A stretch of DNA of 5,781 nt, from the NCBI GenBank assembly GCA_023441125.1, contig JAEZQV010000358.1, positions 1 to 5,781 on the forward strand, read 5' to 3'. How positions within the stretch are numbered: the first letter of the stretch is position 1; each line of letters starts with the position of its first letter. Shown piece after piece: positions 4,454 through 5,781 of the stretch. Source of the DNA: Bacillota bacterium. GTDB lineage: Bacteria; Bacillota_C; Negativicutes; Sporomusales; Sporomusaceae. Under the pieces are notes generated by a model, which saw only the letters and a program-made list of their open reading frames with translations, did no database searches and was not told the DNA's origin. The position numbers were made by a program, and so were the translations under genes.

Positions 4454-5781
4454 ATGCAAAACATGACGGAAGGCAATGCAACCAGACGTATACTGCTGTT
4501 TGCCATCCCCCTCTTATTGGGCAATGTGCTGCAGCAGCTTTACAGTGCCGCCGCGGCCGTGATCGTCGGCAATTTCGCCGGCAAAGCGGCGCTGGCCGCC
4601 GTAGGCACCGCCGCACCGATCATGAATATCCTGACCTTTCTGATGGTCGGAATTACGCTGGGCTCATCCATTCTCATGTCTGAATTTTTCGGCGCCTCGC
4701 AGCCTGACAAAGTCAAACGGCAGGAAAGTACGGCCATTCTAAGCGGCTTGATCTTTACCGCCCTTATTTCAGTTTGTGCTTTTTCTGCCACAAAACCGCT
4801 GCTGCTGCTAATAAAAACGCCTGTTGAAATCCTGCCGCAGGCCGAGATTTATCTAAAAATCATCATTGCCGGCCTCGTCTTTTCTTTTCTGTATAATGTA
4901 CTGTCTTCATCGCTCAGCGCCATTGGCGACTCCGTAACCCCGCTGGCTTTTCTAGTTCTTTCGTCCCTGCTTAATATTGGCCTGGGTATTATACTGGTGA
5001 AAGTTCTGGCCTTGGGCGTACGCGGTGCCGCGTATGCCACAGTGATATCCCAGGCCGTTTCCGCTATTTTGTGCGCAGTGTATATCTATTGCAAAGTCCC
5101 CCTGCTCAGAATTCATGTCCGGGAATTTAAAATAGACATGGCGCTGCTGGCGCAAACCGCCCGCTACAGTTCAGTGTCGGCGGTGCAGCAGACCTTTCTG
5201 TATGTAGGCATTTTTATTCTGCAGGGGGCGGTAAACCCGCTGGGCGTCGACGCAATTGCCGCCTATAACGCCGTCACCAGGATTGACGGGTTTATTCTGG
5301 CCCCTACCGACAGCCTTGCACTGGCCCTGACAACCTTTACTTCCCAAAACCGGGGCGCAAAAAGGCCTGACCGCATTCGTCAGGGTATGAAAAATGCCCT
5401 GCTGCTGGGGATAAGTTATTGCAGCCTGCTGGCCTGTCTCGTTTTCTTTGCCGCCCAGCCGCTGGTAATGCTGTTTCTGGCTGCAGGCGAGGTGTCCGCC
5501 ATAGAAATTGGTGCCGGCTATCTAAAAATCATGGCTCTATTTTATATTCTGCCGGCTTTTTGCAATTCATTTCAGGGCTTTTTCCGCGGGCTCGGCCGCA
5601 TGGACATAACTTTGGCCGCAACGGCGGTGCAAATCCCCGTGCGGGTTATCCTGTCCTACTTGTTTGTCGGCTATTACGGGCTGCCGGCGGTGGCTGCCGG
5701 TGTCGCCATCGGCTGGATTTGCATGATTTTGTACGAAAGTTATCAGTACCGGCAGTATCTATATCGCCTAAGGGGGTACAC
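4454..5781 (+). CDS. MATE-family multidrug efflux transporter (3' end cut by the window)
   Basis: The frame is open from ATG 4454 to the window edge, giving 442 residues; MATE proteins usually have about 450-460, so only the tail is missing. The start is typical of Firmicute MATE proteins: MTEGN, then RRILLFAIPLLLGNVLQQLY. The two-fold MatE repeat is visible. The first half has VIVGNFAG, then a GITLGSS helix followed by SEFFGAS (76-82). The second half has the matching SQNRGA (297-302) followed by a basic amphipathic stretch. Helices such as FLYNVLSSSLSAIGD and LPAFCNSFQGFFRGLGRMD, and the terminal GLPAVAAGVAIGW, fit the family. These pumps sit in the inner membrane and export cationic or other small molecules using Na+ or H+ gradients; the substrate cannot be told. 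AAGAAGG at 4441-4447, six bases upstream, supports ATG 4454 over ATG 4463. It is divergent from the RpiR-type regulator and its leader carries paired palindromes. Confidence 0.93.
   Translation, partial: MQNMTEGNATRRILLFAIPLLLGNVLQQLYSAAAAVIVGNFAGKAALAAVGTAAPIMNILTFLMVGITLGSSILMSEFFGASQPDKVKRQESTAILSGLIFTALISVCAFSATKPLLLLIKTPVEILPQAEIYLKIIIAGLVFSFLYNVLSSSLSAIGDSVTPLAFLVLSSLLNIGLGIILVKVLALGVRGAAYATVISQAVSAILCAVYIYCKVPLLRIHVREFKIDMALLAQTARYSSVSAVQQTFLYVGIFILQGAVNPLGVDAIAAYNAVTRIDGFILAPTDSLALALTTFTSQNRGAKRPDRIRQGMKNALLLGISYCSLLACLVFFAAQPLVMLFLAAGEVSAIEIGAGYLKIMALFYILPAFCNSFQGFFRGLGRMDITLAATAVQIPVRVILSYLFVGYYGLPAVAAGVAIGWICMILYESYQYRQYLYRLRGY

Noticed and set aside
4423..4683. 86-codon + frame overlapping the MATE start
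   Set aside because: It is out of frame with the MATE protein and its Arg/Cys-rich product is a shadow.

Overview
The window looks like a diderm Firmicute, most likely a Negativicute of the Sporomusa/Selenomonas type. A giant repeat adhesin and a Skp/OmpH-like periplasmic chaperone imply an outer membrane. The ribosome binding sites (AAGAGGTGAT, AAGGAG, AAGAAGG), the sigma-A style promoters, the RpiR regulator and the MATE sequence type are all Firmicute-like. The placement is inference from gene content; no rRNA or other marker gene is present.

Left part (1-3250, + strand): this is the 3' end of a probable operon. It opens inside a very long, cysteine-free filamentous adhesin built from ~21-residue beta-helix coils, which closes with a non-repetitive C-terminal module resembling the LktA-type adhesins of Negativicutes. 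A small cytoplasmic protein with a possible YbjN / type III chaperone-like fold follows 36 bases later. Next comes a short gene that can only be read through two single-base frameshifts (2432-2753), then a secreted Skp/OmpH-like protein whose ribosome binding site lies inside the end of the broken gene. A perfect 20-bp palindrome follows and has no T-tract on the + strand. The tight spacing suggests that the small genes serve folding, export or anchoring of the adhesin.

Middle (3251-3442): no gene is visible. The right part of this stretch holds a good rho-independent terminator for the leftward gene that follows.

Right part (3443-5781): a leftward RpiR/MurR-type regulator (HTH plus SIS domain) is divergent from a rightward MATE efflux transporter that runs off the window within a few residues of its expected end. 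The 156-base divergent region is dense with signals. It holds back-to-back sigma-A promoters whose -35 boxes are arms of one 8-bp inverted repeat, an 11-bp palindrome in the MATE promoter spacer, and two matching palindromes of form GATTATNNATAATC over the MATE start site and leader. This is the layout of a locally regulated efflux gene, with the RpiR protein as the obvious but unproven candidate regulator.
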